Positions 45,308-57,577 of a stretch of 64,000 nucleotides of DNA are shown piece by piece; the stretch's first letter is position 1; each line of letters starts with the position of its first letter. This DNA is from Fasciolopsis buskii. Taxonomy: Eukaryota; Platyhelminthes; Trematoda; Plagiorchiida; Fasciolidae. A model generated the notes under the pieces. That model made no database searches and had not been told where the DNA came from. It was given only the letters and a program-made list of their open reading frames with translations. The position numbers and the translations under genes were made by a program. The stretch lies in NCBI GenBank assembly GCA_008360955.1, contig LUCM01004197.1, forward strand, positions 35,117 through 99,116, in the 5' to 3' direction.

Positions 45308-45661
45308 TCACAAGTGGCATACAAAATGTATTTCATAGTAAACTGTATAATTTATATGCAAATAAATTAAGCCAACGTTACAAAGGAGGTCGACGCCATG
45401 CATCAGGCAACTGAATTCACCTGGGAAAAAGAAGAATAAAATTCTTTGCTGTTTCTTGGCATTTGCCTTGGCGAACTTTCTGATGGCTGGCTTCAAGCTG
45501 TGGTGAACACAAAACAACATGGGGCATTCAAGGCACCATTTTCCCCAGCTGCTTTCCATTCCGCCACAAATACAGTCTAACCCATTGTCTTTTGTACACA
45601 GCGGGACAAATTTCTCCTGTAGAAGCTTTAGAAGTGAATAATTAGCATATAGGGGAAGCAT
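45308..45661 (-). other. Cys-rich 117-codon frame, possible exon
   Basis: Minus-strand ATG-to-stop frame. Residues about 15-55 hold a Cys/His cluster: C-x7-C-x-C-x10-C-x2-C-x4-C-x-HH, in LCTKDNGLDCICGGMESS then WGKWCLECPMLFCVHH. The spacing suggests a small zinc-binding module, but it is not a family I can name. A basic stretch (AKANAKKQQR) and a hydrophobic end follow. On the same strand 'cttctacag' precedes the cluster and 'cttctttttcccag' follows it; both look like 3' splice sites, so the cluster could be an exon. It could also be chance. No neighbour supports a function. Confidence 0.25.
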
Positions 45662-46563
45662 GACTAGCTAGTGGATACCACGATAAGTTTATCGGAAGAA
45701 TCTCAGCTGAGGGGATCAAAGCAAATAAAATATCACGGGCTGGTGAGAAGCTAAATTTAATCGACCTCCCTACTGATCCTCTCTAGTCATCAATAACAGT
45801 TGTTTTTACCTGCAGCCATCTCCGGAACGTATACCTGTTCGACCTGGAGTAGAAAAATTGTTTTCATGCAATTTTTCACCGCCGCTTAGCCTTATCTTTC
45901 ATCCTGAGCGTTTTATTTCGCAAAAAGTTCCGTGTATTCAAGTGTATATTTACTGATCTTGTTGCTAAATGCGATCTCACGCAATTCACGGCCCTTCGTT
46001 ATTATCCTACGCATTCTATGTTGGCTTACGTGTCTGCCTACCTCATATGGACTGTGTCCGTGTCTGTCTAACCATTGCGTCTGCCTCGGTTCCAACCGCA
46101 CACCACATTCAGTAGGCTAAATTTCTACTTCTCAACAGACAGTACCTCCCATCGTCTGCAAGCTTTCTCCCCTCTCCAGACACACGTTTGTTGACATTAA
46201 TCGACCTCCGAGTGGCACAAACGTGCGCATTTCGGTTTTCGAACCCCATAGCTCAGTAACCCCCCCCCCCAATGATGGCCACCTTCAGGCTTTTCCCGTT
46301 TCTTATATGTATGCCGTCAGTTATTTGGTTAATTACTTATTACACTGTACCGCGCTTCCCTAAGGGACTGTATTTTTATCAAAACTGCTAGTAAGTTACA
46401 CTTCAGTTTCCACCACTGCTTTCATTTGGAACCATCTAGGTCATTACTGACTGTCAGCTACCCTACTGAAAACAGACAGTCATAAACATCGATTTCCATC
46501 GGCCTTCTCGTCTTCCAATTGAGCGTAAGGTAGCCGTCTTTATTTTGTGGAATCCTAAGCCAT
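45662..46563. other. Unassigned intergenic sequence with a poly-C tract
   Basis: Contains an 11-base C run (46260-46270). Otherwise only short ORFs. Confidence 0.5.
46260..46270. repeat. Poly-C tract
   Basis: Eleven consecutive C, prone to sequencing error. Confidence 0.95.
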
Positions 46564-46889
46564 ATGGATTCTACAAACTTTTTTCAAAACGAAAGGCAGC
46601 AAATGGAATCCGTAAAGTCTGAGTGGTCACAGAGAAAGCAATCTTAAACACCCCCAAAATGATGTGTCCTCCTCACGTCTCTCAAACTCCAATGCCTGAC
46701 CATTTGCCTGTTCAGTTGCATCCGTGGTATCATTTGGGCCCATTGAATGACGAGGCTCCCAACGAAACGTGTCAGGCAGTGCAACCCAGCTTGAGTCAGA
46801 CATGGAGAAAGAAACCTTCGGAAGCTCAGCTATTGCCAGTTGGTGGAGACGGGTTATATGATAAACACTTAGTCTCTCTTCTCAACTAA
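46564..46889 (+). other. Unassigned coding-like sequence in two frames
   Basis: An ATG at 46564 opens a 27-codon frame, MDSTNFFQNERQQMESVKSE and on, ending at a TAA near 46645. An overlapping frame then reads MMCPPHVSQTPMPDHLPVQL and continues Pro/His-rich to LYDKHLVSLLN and a TAA at 46887. The transition would need one frameshift near 46640. The composition is protein-like, but no domain, signal peptide or family is visible. A SINE lies about 50 bp downstream. Confidence 0.2.
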
Positions 46890-46924
46890 TTACCGAGATA
46901 AACAGCGCACTCCAAGAGCAACCA

Positions 46925-47075
46925 GGTTTCGCACCGACGGTGATCAAGACGTTAACGTCACGGGTTCGACTCCCCCAACAAACAGCCAACTTTCCCGCCT
47001 GGCAATGTTTTGTTGATAGCGACCCCTTTCTTGAAAACGATGAGTATTATAATTTCATCACTAAAGAAAGCGAAA
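46925..47075 (+). repeat. SINE family A copy
   Basis: The B box GGTTCGACTCC (46963-46973) matches the consensus exactly. An A-box-like TGATCAAGACG (46941-46951) is only 22 bp upstream, so the middle of the tRNA-like head is deleted. The body GCCAACTTTCCCGCCTGGCA and the tail, with TTGAAAACGATGAGTATT and TTTCATCACTAAAG, align with the 35.6 and 61.7 kb copies. Confidence 0.7.
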
Positions 47076-49339
47076 GAAGAGATAGAAAAAGACCATAGAA
47101 TTGCGGAACCGACTACCATCCACCCGATATTAAGCCGGAACTCTGTGCACAGCGAAATTTGTGCCACGCTTAGTACTTTGTCCATGTGGAGTACGGGGTT
47201 AAGAGTTAAGCAAGCTAGCTGGCACGTAAACATAATTAAACCGTGTAACCGATTGATTTTCAATGGTAACTGAGTCAGCCACAAACTCGCATATTTTTTC
47301 TCTTTGCACTGACCATAAAGAACATTTTGAGATTTTTTGGATTTTAATATTCCATCTCTTACTCTCCCAAGGAGTTGTTCTTTCTTGCCCAGGACTAAGC
47401 CCATCGGCCACACTTATTCGTTCCCGATCCATGTCCTGACTGTCACACGGTCACACTGCGCCATCCGGACATACAAAGAGGAATTTAAATGAGCCTTTAA
47501 TGTTTCGCATTTATTTGCGCTTTTTCCTTAGACGGCACACTTCACCATGTGTATTAGTTGGACATTCCACCTCACCGCATGGTCAACAATGTTCTCTTTC
47601 CTAGGCCCATGGAAACAAGGTACAATCCTGGTGTTAGTTCCAATTCAGAACAGTTTCGGCTTCGGATCGGAACCATCTCAATACATGTTGTTGACGCTAC
47701 TTGATGTATTGCTACACAGAAAAAGCAATCCGGATTTCTGTTAAGCAATTGAGGTTCCCGTGATATACTAATTCCTAAGGTACAAATAACGGGACGGTTG
47801 AACAGTGGAATACCGGATAGTCGAACCTGATGAGCAACAACAACAACCGTGAAACCAGTCGTGTGCTTCCGGATGCCAGTTTGCATTTTACATAGATATG
47901 CTTACTAGAAAAAAACATGCTCTGAGGTCTGGTTATAACAGTCGCTAACTCCAGTGGCTTCAACTGAACGTCTCGAATCTAGTTCAACCAAGCAAGAATG
48001 ATTAGATTGTCTTCGGCCAGTCAACAAGGTTGTTCTTCATCTATCACAGTCGGACGATTTATATGGGCCCTTTCCAGTCCAAGCTAATTCGCCGACCGCC
48101 TCTACTCTCTCGGGTGCACTATCCCTTCTGTGGTACTCGTCTCGAGGGTTGCTCCCTATCGCTTCTGAAAGTGTCACGAGAACCAGACCACCTCCACTTT
48201 GTCATAGAACTAAAGCGAATGGCTGATTTCCTACCCTGCTCTACGCCTTACTGTCGATCAGGTTGCCGACCCATACGGTTTACTATCAGCTCAGTGTCTG
48301 TCTAGCCTTGAAATGATCTGAACAAGTTTGTAATATGGTAAAATTTTTGTGAATTGTTGAATATCCCAGTTGGTATAGGTGGAAGTTGTTGGCGGAATGT
48401 TTTTCTATTGCTTTCACTTCAAGCTATCTCTCCTACTCTTCGTTACTGCCCGCTTGCCAATGGTGAAACATTAATCCAATTTCTCACAAATACAGACGCT
48501 GGAATAATATAATCGGATCAATTGTGGTTGCATGGACTGTTCATACTGGAACAAATCGGTAACTCTGACAGACTGTTCCAACAGCAACTAGATCGATTAG
48601 CTTAGATTGCGTCACGTGAAACTTTATTTTTGTTAGTTTATCATCACCGATCCATTCACGCAAGTACAAGTGTGATAAAAGTGATGCAAGATGGCGCGAG
48701 GTAACGCACGGGATTACAGGATTAAGAAGAACCATCATTTTTATCGACCCATCGAATTCCCGAAGTTTCAGCTTCCTACATTCACTGCTGAAATTTGCAC
48801 CTGAGAGTCCCATTTTAGGCATTTCGCTCGATCTGCGAACATAAGAACAAGAAAACCGACTGTAGCCGAATCCACAGCTAGGGAATTAACCTTATAAACT
48901 GAGCCGGCTATCAACTGATGAAAGATTCCATGTCTGATCAAAGTGCACTCATTCACCGTTCGATCGATGCCACGAAACACAAATGATCGCTTTTTTTCTA
49001 TAACATGTATCCTGTCAAGCCTGGTTCCGTATTTTTCCCACAGCCAACAAGAATCAGACAATTTTTCAAGGTTGTCGATTTCCACTTATATCGTGGCAAA
49101 AAGAGGACTATATTTTCTGAATTCTGTGGAATTTTGTTAATACCTTAGTGGCAGGTTCCTCAGCATCAGAATAAAAATACTGATTTCCGGTTTTACCAAA
49201 CTTTATGGTGGGATTTTTGTCATCAACTCTTTGACTGACTGCGCAGTAGTTCTGATTTCATCACTCCGTGTTTTTCCTACGGGATTTTTGCTCCTCACTA
49301 TCTTTCGGAATTATTGCTATTTGGGAATCGGATTGGTTC
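47076..49339. other. Unassigned intergenic sequence
   Basis: ORFs up to 151 codons (47413-46958 minus, overlapping the SINE) without recognised domains. Confidence 0.45.
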
Positions 49340-52010
49340 TTATCCGGATTTGGGATGAGACACTATCATATTTCGAAGATCTAATCCATCCAGAAGAAGC
49401 ATCCACACTGGGTGGGAGGCAAACATTAAATGACACCTACCGGCTAAGTTGTCCACCCCAGCATTGTTGAGAACCATTATCAAATATCTGTATAGGAGAA
49501 TGTTGGATATGCCCCTCATACTCCATTCCATGTTCAAGCCTGTCATTTGTACAAAAGAATCGTGGCTGAACACGGATATTGCTGGTTTACTGCCGTCGAT
49601 ATACAGCTTGAAACTATATTGGCAGGACGGCGATGCCAACGTGGCAACGTACGTAAACTCCTTTTGGTCTTACATGTCCGAGATTACTTACACGCACTCA
49701 TTAAAAGGAACCAACTGCCTCATAACTCAGTATCAACCAACTTACTAAGGCCATTGAAGAACGAGCGTAACGAAATTATACATTGGTCCTTTTGGCTCAC
49801 ATAACAGTATACATATTTTGATTGTCATATCATTCATCGTTCCAACTCTAGAGAATAATCTGCATATCATTTTTAGAGATTTCAAACATGCGCCGATTCT
49901 ATCATTGACGATGTTTGATCTGATAAACATCTGCACTTCTTCGACCAGAAAGAACTCCGATTCAGATAGACTTACTACCAACCATCCTGGTTTTTCCCTC
50001 TCAAATTATGTGAACCTATTCCAAATGGAGATCAGTGGCTATCTCTACTGAAGCACCAAATATACACTCGGGCTTGTTTCCATCTTTTCAAACAAACCAA
50101 CCACCTCCGAATCTGCCTCCGTAATTTTCATCACGACAACCTTACTCTTCCTCAAACGTCTCTTCCAAATGCACCCGTCTGTTCCTCTTTCCAACCCTGG
50201 CTTAGAGACAATCACAGACCTTTCACTGAGATGACGAATGCCGTCGTTGGTATTTGTTGTCCGCTCGAAACCTCATTCGTCTCAAATAGCGTATCTCCCC
50301 CAATTACTGAACTACCTAAGAAGGCGAAACGAACACACTTACAAATCCCGTAATAATTCACATGCGCAATACATTTTCACACTAATGACAAAGTTGAAAT
50401 CAAACGTACCAACATGAAATTCGCCAGCCAACCCTTGACTGGTAACAATAGTAGACTGTTGTACGAGAAGAAAAGGAACCTGTGAAACGTTCCACGGATC
50501 TCGAAGGCACTAATCAAGCTTTCATCCACCTCTTTAATAATGTCCCGGTCACATTCATACACAGCGATGATAGGCCAGTTACATTTTTCTAGGGCAGAGT
50601 TGTTTAGACTGCGCCGCACCACTAAATTTATCAAACGGGTCGGTCCCGAGGGCCTGTTCTCGGCTGTTTTAGGGCACGATGCTGTTCCTCTATAAATGTA
50701 TTCATTTCTCTGATTAACACATCATTAAGCTTAGCTTCTACCACCGACTGCTGGACACCCAATACCAGTGTTTGCATCACAAAGTCTAGTAGTTCTACTA
50801 CCTTAGCTAGACGGTCTCACTCCATTTCCTTAACGTCTCCCGCTCTTAAACTAATAGTGAGTACGAGGCTTAGGCGCTTACGTTCTCTTATCAATCCTCC
50901 TGACGATCCATTCCAATTCGCCAATAAGTCTAATGGGTCCGCTTTGAGCACTGTCGCCTCCCGTGTTCGTTACAATTCCAATTCCTTCGAAGCATCGATG
51001 AAATCTGTGTATTACATCTTAGATTATTCCTCTGCATTCGATTCTGTCCCCGGTGTCTACTAATCCATAAACTGTCCCAGGCCCTTGTTAGTATGGTTGT
51101 CTGATTAAGTTACCAATGGAAACCAGTGCATACGACTATGTGGTAAAAGGTAAAAACCTTTGGTCAGTGACGCATGTGCATTTCAGGGTACTGTTCTTTC
51201 CCCGTATTTCGTCCTCACATACACCGGTCACTTATCAACTAGTTCCCCTGTCATCTGTTTTTAGATATAACGATGATGTCACCCGCTCTCAAGTCTTTTC
51301 CAGCTACGACAACTTTCAAAGTTCTTCAGACAGCTTATATTTTATCGACGATTATTCTGTTCAAACCGATTTCAATATCAAAATAAATTTTCAAAATGTC
51401 CGTTCTCTCTCATTCATCAACTCAGAAATGCTTACCAAGGCTGACTGTGTGAAATATCTAGGAGCTACTATTGATAAAAATCTGAAGTGAATTTCTCACA
51501 TTTCCACCTCTGTAAAGAATCTCTCAGGGGTGTCTTTTCATCTCAGAAGGCTTCGACACTACATAGCGAAACACAGCACCATCTCCCATTTTGTATACCA
51601 GTGTGTTTTTCCAATCTTTCTCTACTATTCTCCTGATGTTTCTGCAGGCTTCCTTAAGAATGACTTCAAAATTCTCCCCCTCGGATTGTTAATAATTAGC
51701 CGTGTGTCTTTCATACCACCAAACGACTTGTCCATCAAACCATCTGGTCAACATCCATACGTATGTGCAAAGTTTGCTCATGAAATGCTTTCAGATTCCA
51801 CATATCCTCTGCACAGTGATCTTTCAAAGGGTCGACCTCATATTTCAACAAGATCCGCTTTTTGTTTCATACCTTTTAGAATAAATATCTATTGGAACTG
51901 CACTGTTCCACAGGTGTCACAAATCTTGACAAACTGTGACGGTTTTAGCAGACTTCATGAGCAACTTAGTTTAAGTGCTCAAATCATTCCACGATGAGCT
52001 TCTTTTTTAT
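49340..52010 (+). mobile_element. CR1-like LINE copy B (degraded)
   Basis: Plus-strand non-LTR element of the CR1/Jockey type. In order: endonuclease start LLRTIIKYLYRR and KPVICTKESWLNTDIAGL (catalytic Glu motif; about 49460-49600), FWSYMSEITYTHS, and the GDFNHA box decayed to RDFKHAPILSLTMFDLINI (about 49878-49930). RT follows: SLINPPDDPFQFANKSNGSAL (50890-50950), the intact LDYSSAFDSVP catalytic block (about 51020-51050), GTVLSPYF, and YNDD in place of YADD (51266-51277). The C-terminal region has KADCVKYLGATIDKNLKW, LRRLRHY and a 3' end near 52010. It has many stops and shifts. The target would be nicked and copied as for other LINEs. Confidence 0.85.
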
Positions 52011-53099
52011 TCATTTTTCAAGGTGAGGATTGCAACTGTTTTCTTATTTTTTACTAATACTTTTGACTGCGATGCGACCTTGATGTAAGCAAAAATCTAT
52101 AGAATGGAATAAAGCACAACGGCAAGCATGCTTGACTTCGATCGCACTTTGTATCGATTAAGGTGTCATTCATTTTACTTAGCTTAGCTTCACTCTGAGA
52201 ACTTTATCAGTCACTTTACTTTTAAGGTATGAAATAGACAAGTGAGAATTCACGGGTGATCAAAAATTACCGTGAGTTCATTCAGAAATACAACTATTTC
52301 CAGAGCTTGAAGCTCTTCTGAGATCTATGTGATTCCCAGTTCAGAGACTGTTCTTTAACAGATTAGTAATATGCAGTAAATGTAAGGCCTTGCTAACTTG
52401 CGAAATCCAAAACTAAAGCTGTTTCACGATGTGTTTATTTGTCCTGATGATCAACGCTAGGGTGACCATCAATGTAATCACCCGACCCTGTCAGATAAAC
52501 GAGCGACGAGTCTGTGTCACATGATAACAATGACGCACACTTGTCGACCTGTGCGCAAGCTTCTCACATGTGTGACCATGATCTGCCGTGGAGGCATGTT
52601 GATGGGGTTCTGCAAACCTATATTCTCAATATTGCATGTTCCTCAAGGGCTGTAGCACGCAACAATGCGTAAAACCTGTTGCGCTAGACGGCCATTCAGG
52701 ATTTGAGTGAAAGCGATACGATAATCGACCAACTGCAGAAATGCCGATGACAGACCGACAGTAAACCAGATGAAGCTTGGGTTGTCTAGTTGATATCATT
52801 GGATAATCCTGTGACAGAATACTGTTTTCAGTGTACCCGAAAACATTAACCAATGACAATCAAGGAAAACTCTTTAGACCTAGCAGCCGTGTTCGAAGCC
52901 ATAAATAGATGAACGAAACAATTAAGCGGAAGCCATCTGAAGGCAAAATTCCACGGGAAATTCACTGTCCCACGAACGGGTTTCATAATTAGAAGGTAAG
53001 TTTCTTGAAACTAATTGAGACGATATCGAACCTAACTGCCAAATCAGTTGTTTTTTATGGGCAAAAGAGGTGTTAATCTTTATTTATAATAAATTGTTT
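52011..53099. other. Unassigned intergenic sequence
   Basis: No domain. A short ORF (52859-52626 minus) is not informative. Confidence 0.5.
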
Positions 53100-53345
53100 G
53101 ACCCTCTTTTATTTAACCAGTATCTTTTGTCCCCAGCCGTACCTCTTTGCTGTTTCCTCCTAACTATAATGCATAAATTGATAGTATTCCCGATGCTTGC
53201 AACGGTTCACTGTCAAACAGTATCATAAGTGTTTTTCAGTTTCATAACTCACACTTTCCCAAGCCTCGACAGCCTTTGAATCTAAGCCCCTATATCATAC
53301 AGGCCCATCACCAGACCTGTTTACAATTCACAGTGCAATTAGGCA
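53100..53345 (+). pseudogene. RTE-1 endonuclease 5' part, split by CR1
   Basis: Aligns with 8590-8830 of the best RTE-1 copy. The 'caacggttcactgtcaaa' stretch matches 'caacggttcattgtcaaa', then FPKPRQPLNL-like and HQTCLQFTVQL sequence follows, parallel to GQQACLALTVD. It stops just before the catalytic SETRIQ motif. The next residues of the same protein resume at about 56170, after a CR1-like element. Confidence 0.7.
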
Positions 53346-53349
53346 CTGA

Positions 53350-56160
53350 CGACTGAACATGGACTGGGATCACACATTACCACACCTCAACGATCTTCTC
53401 GTCGATCTAAAAGAAGCACTCTTGCTGGCTGGCAGGCAGCTCTTAAATGCACCCTTCCAGCTAAGATGTCCGTTCCGACATTGTTGAGTACCAACATTCG
53501 CTCTCTGTATCCCTCACACTTCATTCACCGATCCATGTTCACACGTGTGTCATCCGCACACAAGTATCATCGCCGAACCCGGATATTGCTGATTCATTGG
53601 TGTCGACAGACAGCTTCAGACTCCATCCGAAGGACAGAGTTTCGGACAAGAATCAGACTGGAGGCGGTGTGACGACATGCAGAAACTCCTTCTGGTCTGA
53701 CAAGTCCGAAGTTGTTTATACGTACTCGCAAAAAGGAATTGACTATCTCAACAGAGTGTCATCCTAGATTTTATTGCCATACCAGTACAATCAAAACGAA
53801 CCTAAATATTAACACTTTTAGCTTGCTGCACAACATCACAACATTTTACAACTCTTTTGTAGCATTGATTATTCCCATTCTTGAGGGTAGTCTCCTTATC
53901 ATTGCAGGTGATTTCAATCATGCATCAACCTTATCACTGACTGTTTGATTTTACTGGCCTCTGAGTTTCTCCAAACAGAGACAATTTAATTCTGGATAGG
54001 GTTATTACCAACCATTCTGATTTCTTTTCCCTGAAACCACGTTCTCCCATCCAAATTAGTGATCATTGTCTGCCTTTGTTAAGGCTCAAGATATACTCTA
54101 GGTCAGCCTTCCATTCCTTCAAGCAAACAAATTTTTCCCTCTACAACCCTACTCTTTTTCAAGAATCTCTTTCACACACATCTGCATGTCTCTCTTTTGA
54201 ATCCCTGTTCAGTGACAATGTCAGACTTTTTACACAAACCGCCAAAACAATCTGTCTGCTGTCCCTTAGAGACACTTCGTCACAAATAGTTGCATCTCCT
54301 CCAGAAACTGAAATCTCTAAGACGACGCAAGGAGCACTTCTGCAGATCCCGTGGTAATTCACGTGTGTGATCCAGTTCCACCCTAATAAAAGCTGAAATC
54401 AAAAATATCGACACGACATTCGCCAGCCGATCCATGAATGGTAACAACAACCGATTCCTATGGCAAGACATTCGACTATTGTGTGGGAAGAAGGAGGAAC
54501 ATGAGAGAACTTCTGGGGATGTCGACAGCACCAATCGCGCTCTCATCCATCCTTCTACTTATACCCTAGGCCTATTTCGGCAGCGTGATGTCAGGACAGT
54601 TACAAGTTTTTCCAGAAAAGAGGTGCTCGACCTTCTGCGCACCACTAAAATCACTACAGTGGATGGTCCCGACAGTCTACATCAACTCTTTTAAAGCATG
54701 CTGCTGTGGCTCTGACCAATGCATTTACTTCTCTGATTAACTCACCATTAATCTCTTCTTCCATCCCCGACTGTTGGAGATCCGTCACTATTATTCCCAT
54801 CCTGAAATCTAGCACATCTACTGCTTTGGCAAAACGTTTTCGTCCCATCGCCTTAACGTCTTCTGGTCTTAAACTGACGGAGCATGCTATACTTAAGCGA
54901 CTGTGTTCTTCTACGTGTCCTCCTGACGACCCTTTTTAGTTTGCTTATAAATCTAACAGGTCCACTTTGCATGCTGTCGCCTTCCTCATTCACCACATTT
55001 GTAATTTCTTGAACGCATCAATGAAATCTGTGCGTTGCGTATTTCTAGACTATTCGTCGGCATTTGATTCTGTCCCACAGTCTTATCTACTTCACAAACT
55101 GGAAACATTTGGCTATTAGCAGGGCTATCTGAGTACTTTACTAACCGAAACCAGTGCGCACGAATGGGCGGTAAAACTTCAAGCCGTTGAGTAACAACTC
55201 AGGTGTGCTAGAGGGTGCTGTTCTTTCACCGTTCCTCTTCTCTACTTACATCAACAACTTATCAACTAGCTCCCGCTGTCATCTGTTTAACTATGCCGAT
55301 GATATTGCCCTCTCTCAAGCCGTTTCGACAACGATGATTTTCAAAGTTTTACCAACAACCTATCTTCTGTTAACCATTTCTCTGCACGAGATGGTTTAAA
55401 TTTCAACACATCCAAATGTTTCGAATGTTTGTCCCCTCCCTCTCAGTCAGCCTATCCATCCGAAACGTCTTTCATCAATTCAGAAACACTTACCAGGGTT
55501 GATCCTATGAAATATCTGGGAGTTACTATTGATAAAATTCTCTAGTGGACAACTTACATTTCCATCTGTGTAAATAATCTCCGACAGTTGTCATTTCAAA
55601 TCAGGAACCTTCGACACTGCAAGGTGTAACAAAGCACCATCTCCCGACTTGTATACCAATATGTTTTTCTAATCCTTCATTACTGTTCCTCTGATATTTT
55701 TCCAGGCTTACTTAAAAAAGACAAAAATACTTCGCCGGGGGCTATCCGTTATTAGCCGTGTCCTTCATACTACTAATTGAGTTGTTTTTCAATCTATGTG
55801 ATCAACACTTGGCAACATGTGAGAAATTTGGTCACAAAACTTTATGATCCCATGCATCCTCTGCACAACGATCTTTCAAAGTGACGCTCTCACATTTCTA
55901 CGCGATCCGCTATTCGTCCCATGCATCAATATCTATAGGAACTCCACTGTCCCGTATTTGGCACGAATTTTGACAAACCGTGACCGGGTTTCAGCCGAAT
56001 TCCTGAGCAACCTATCATAATGTGCTCCGATTATTTCTCGATGAGTTTTTATATATTTTGCGAGCTGATGAATGAATTCATTTATTTTTTTATTTTCTTG
56101 TTTCATTTTTACCCTCACATTTTTTGAATGAAGTGCGTCATTACTTATGATACGCAATGG
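53350..56160 (+). mobile_element. CR1-like LINE copy C, inserted in RTE-1
   Basis: Plus-strand CR1-like element. 5' region at 53350-53465; endonuclease with LLSTNIRSLYPSHF (53475), GGGVTTCRNSFWSDKSEVVY (about 53660-53715) and an intact LLIIAGDFNHASTLSLTV (about 53890-53945). RT: EVLDLLRTTKITTVDGPDSL, WRSVTIIPILKSSTST, KRFRPIALTSSGLKL, the intact FLDYSSAFDSVPQSYL block (about 55040-55090), SGVLEGAVLSPFLFSTYINN and an intact YADD (55292-55303). The C-terminal DPMKYLGVTID region leads to a 3' end near 56160 with CAATACAATACAAT. It is the best preserved CR1-like copy but has stops at several points. Same orientation as its RTE-1 host. Confidence 0.85.
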
Positions 56161-56164
56161 TCTA

Positions 56165-57577
56165 TGCAATACAATACAATCCAAATTCGGGGTTCGAGTA
56201 ATGTAGTTCAGCTGACCGCGTCCAATATCATACCAAGATATTTTCTACTCACCTCAGGAGAGGAACCAGCTAGCGCTACGGATGAATGTGGTCAAGGAAT
56301 AATCCTGGTCCGTTTTGATTAGGTCTCGGTTACCGGTTATTTAAGACTCCACGGGTCAGTCGGTATTCTAAAGGCTGTGCTAAGCACAGCTTATTTATCA
56401 TTTCGAATTACGATCTTACAGACCGTGGTGCTGAGGCGCAGGAAAATTTCTGCGACATTCTCGCCACTGTTGTTTGGAAGAGCAAAGGCTCTGACAGTAT
56501 GTTGGTAGCGGGTGATCTTAAAGCACGAATTGGAGAAATTAGTGAATCAGAAGCTTGTTTACTTGGGCCCTGCGACTTACCCGATCAGGATACAGATGAC
56601 GGAGACGGGCCTCTTCAATTGTGTAGACAATTTTCCACTCCTCTCTAGGACGAACTTGCCACACAGTTCACGTCCCACACCGATATGACGCTCTAACTGG
56701 ACACGAAGTCTGAATCAGACCGAGCATACCGCAGTCAGCTACCGATGGCGCGGTTCTGTTTACTCCTAAGCTTTATGGAGATGCTTTAACAAAGTACCTA
56801 CCTCATTGGCCCTTGACATTTGGAAAGAGGAGCGTATTTCGTTATCTTCAAGAAAGAAAAGAAGAGTGACTCTAGCAATCACTGTGCCATCAGTTTAATT
56901 CCCTTAATCAACAAGACATTAGTTTCGATAATGCTGCGCCGTCCGACACCGATTCATGAGACTTACTTTTGCAAGCAGCAAGCGGAATTCTTTCCAGGCC
57001 TAGATTGCAATGATCTGATTTTTACCTTTTTCAGGCTAATTAAAATGCGCTATACACCGTCAACCAACAAACGTAGTCTTTATCGACTTGAAGGATGCTT
57101 TCGACTCAGCCGACTGAATGGGGCTGTTCAGTGCTCTCCACCGGATGGGTATGTCACAGAAGGTCTTTGCTCTCCTGTAAGCATTATCCTCGCATACCTA
57201 TAATTGCCTAACGGTACAGGGTGAACTGTCAATTTCTTTCGAGATGACCACTGGTGTGCGACAAAGGTATCCCATCTATCCATTCCTGTTTAACTTCGAC
57301 AAGGACGAGATAATGGATGATGCTTCAGGAAGTCTTCAAGATTTAAACATCTCACTGGCTGATGGTAAAAAACTGTTACCTAAGTTACGCAGGTAAACTT
57401 GTATTCTTGCTGAAGTGTACGGAACATGCGCAACATGCGCTACGTAAACTCACCGCACTGTACCTTAATGCAGCACATAATTTGCACCTTCAGTGTATGC
57501 TGTTACAAGACTGGGTGACATCAGCACCGAAATTCATATTCAAAGAAGAGTACCTTACAGCTGTAGACATGCACGTG
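56165..57577 (+). pseudogene. RTE-1 endonuclease and RT, continuation after CR1
   Basis: Resumes the element begun at 53100. IQIRGSSNVVQLTASN follows, parallel to IQGSNRVIQLTEPS in the best copy, then YFLLTSGEEPA, VAGDLKARIGE (GDFNAQ decayed to GDLKAR, about 56510-56545), a linker remnant, KKEKKSDSSNHCAISLIPL (about 56850-56900), RRPTPIHETYFCKQQAEFFPG, FIDLKDAFDS-like sequence in a shifted frame (about 57078-57105), EMTTGVRQRYPIYPFLFNFD (about 57240-57300) and a CCYKTG stretch from VLLQDW. YADD is not recognisable (decayed near 57360). It breaks off in the LTVD(C)F segment at about 57570. Confidence 0.75.

Noticed and set aside
46230..46260. tRNA-like B box on the minus strand beside the poly-C tract
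   Set aside because: GGTTCGAAAACC has an extra base and no A box at a suitable distance.
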